Origin: Hybos culiciformis
Lineage: Eukaryota; Arthropoda; Insecta; Diptera; Hybotidae
DNA length: 64,000 nt
Direction: 5' to 3'
Assembly (NCBI GenBank): GCA_964007475.1
Contig: OZ023274.1
Span: forward strand, 38,433,860-38,497,859
Shown: piece by piece, positions 63,145 through 64,000 of the stretch
Layout of the letters: each line of letters opens with the position of its first letter
Position numbering within the stretch: position 1 is the stretch's first letter
Notes under the pieces: generated by a model
Database searches by the model: none
Told to the model about the DNA's origin: nothing
What the model saw: only the letters and a program-made list of their open reading frames with translations
Made by a program: the position numbers and the translations under genes

Positions 63145-64000
63145 AAATTATATTTAAACAATTTTTTTTTTTTTTTATTTAAATTATTGTTTTTTTTTTT
63201 TTAGACTGTAAATTAATATTTTGTTTTTAAAAATAATTTTTATTTTTATCTTTGATTCAAGAAAAAAATAATAGCATTAAACACTTTTACGTAATTCAAA
63301 ACAAATTCCAAAAAAAAAAATAGGAGTTTTAAAATAAGATTTTTAAATTAAAGAGGTTTTTAGAAAGGCAAATGGAGTTGAAAATATGAAAAAAAATTTT
63401 ACATTTCCAAATACATTTGAAGTTAAATGAACAACAATTGCTTTTGAGTATATTTTAGAACATATTGACATTCAGTGTAGTTTATTTGTGGCAAAAGATC
63501 AAGTGAAAAACTTGATTTAGTATTTTAATTAAATGTGCGACAAAATGTAATGGATATATCGAAGACTAAAGTTTATTGTATGATTTTCCTGATAAAGACA
63601 GAAAAAATTGTTATTCTTGTGTTTGCTTAATATATTCAGGTTTTAATTTTTTTTTTTTTTTTTAATCTATAGTATGGACAGTTTAATTCAATTCACGCAC
63701 TAATGTTAAACAAGGAGAAATTATTGCAAAGCTCATATGCCTGCTTCAGACATAAACTCTTTCTATAAAACTTTACCTCTTAATAACTCTTAATTATATT
63801 TAAAAATAACGCCTAGTTAATACGCTGAAGGTAATTAATTAATTACTCTATGAAAAATAGCCATATAATATTGTGATAAGTATTTTTCAAATTTTCTCTT
63901 CCAAAAAATCCACAACATAATTTTATAAATTTATGAATAATTTGTTTCAACCGAGTCAAACAACCAAGTCAAATACAATTAATACACAATAGAAACCAGG
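63145..64000. other. PYM 3' flank
   Basis: AT-rich sequence with long T runs just after the PYM stop. No canonical polyadenylation signal stands out close by, and no further gene or repeat is recognised to the window end. Confidence 0.45.

Noticed and set aside
1..64000. tRNA or rRNA genes
   Set aside because: I found no GGTTCGANNCC-type B box paired with an A box and no rRNA-like block by reading; a tRNAscan run would be needed to exclude them fully.

Overview
The window is a stretch of very AT-rich nuclear DNA from an animal, almost certainly an insect. It has split genes with GT-AG introns, long non-coding spacers, many DNA transposons and LINE remnants, and a CNMamide neuropeptide precursor whose peptide core is of the insect type. 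The order of insect cannot be fixed from the sequence alone. I see no bacterial, organellar or viral genes and no CRISPR array.

Four protein-coding genes are supported. (1) eIF5B, minus strand, 15558 down to 11177: five exons give 961 residues, through the G domain, domain II and its C-terminal flank. The last part (domains III and IV) is not in the window, so an intron of more than 11 kb must follow the last visible exon. (2) A CNMamide (CNMa) neuropeptide precursor, plus strand, 37101-39218: five coding exons, two of them microexons of 21 and 15 nt, encode a 177-residue secreted precursor. (3) An MDC1/Mutator-2-like DNA damage mediator, minus strand, 61008 down to 42363: twelve exons give 1132 residues, with an N-terminal FHA domain, a series of TQxF phospho-motifs and a C-terminal tandem BRCT. 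(4) PYM (partner of Y14-Mago), plus strand, 61900-63144: two exons, 224 residues, head to head with the MDC1-like gene across 891 bp.

Layout: 1-11.2 kb is inferred eIF5B intron with one LINE relic; 11.2-15.6 kb is eIF5B; 15.6-37.1 kb is a gene-free region with inverted-repeat elements and one LINE relic; 37.1-39.2 kb is CNMa; 39.2-42.4 kb is spacer with a complete hAT-type element; 42.4-61.0 kb is the MDC1-like gene; 61.9-63.1 kb is PYM. The MDC1-like gene is large because of transposons. Its 7.8-kb intron 7 holds a decayed LINE of about 3.2 kb and a hAT element containing an R1-type LINE tail. Its 3.9-kb intron 2, which splits the FHA domain, is mostly filled by three DNA elements placed end to end.

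The genes do not form a pathway. eIF5B acts in ribosomal subunit joining, PYM in removal of exon-junction complexes during translation, the MDC1-like protein at DNA breaks, and CNMa in peptide signalling. The most notable results are the CNMa exon structure, in which the cleavage site lies in a 15-nt exon, the MDC1-like architecture with substituted FHA phospho-contact residues, and several transposons whose ends and target duplications can be read exactly.
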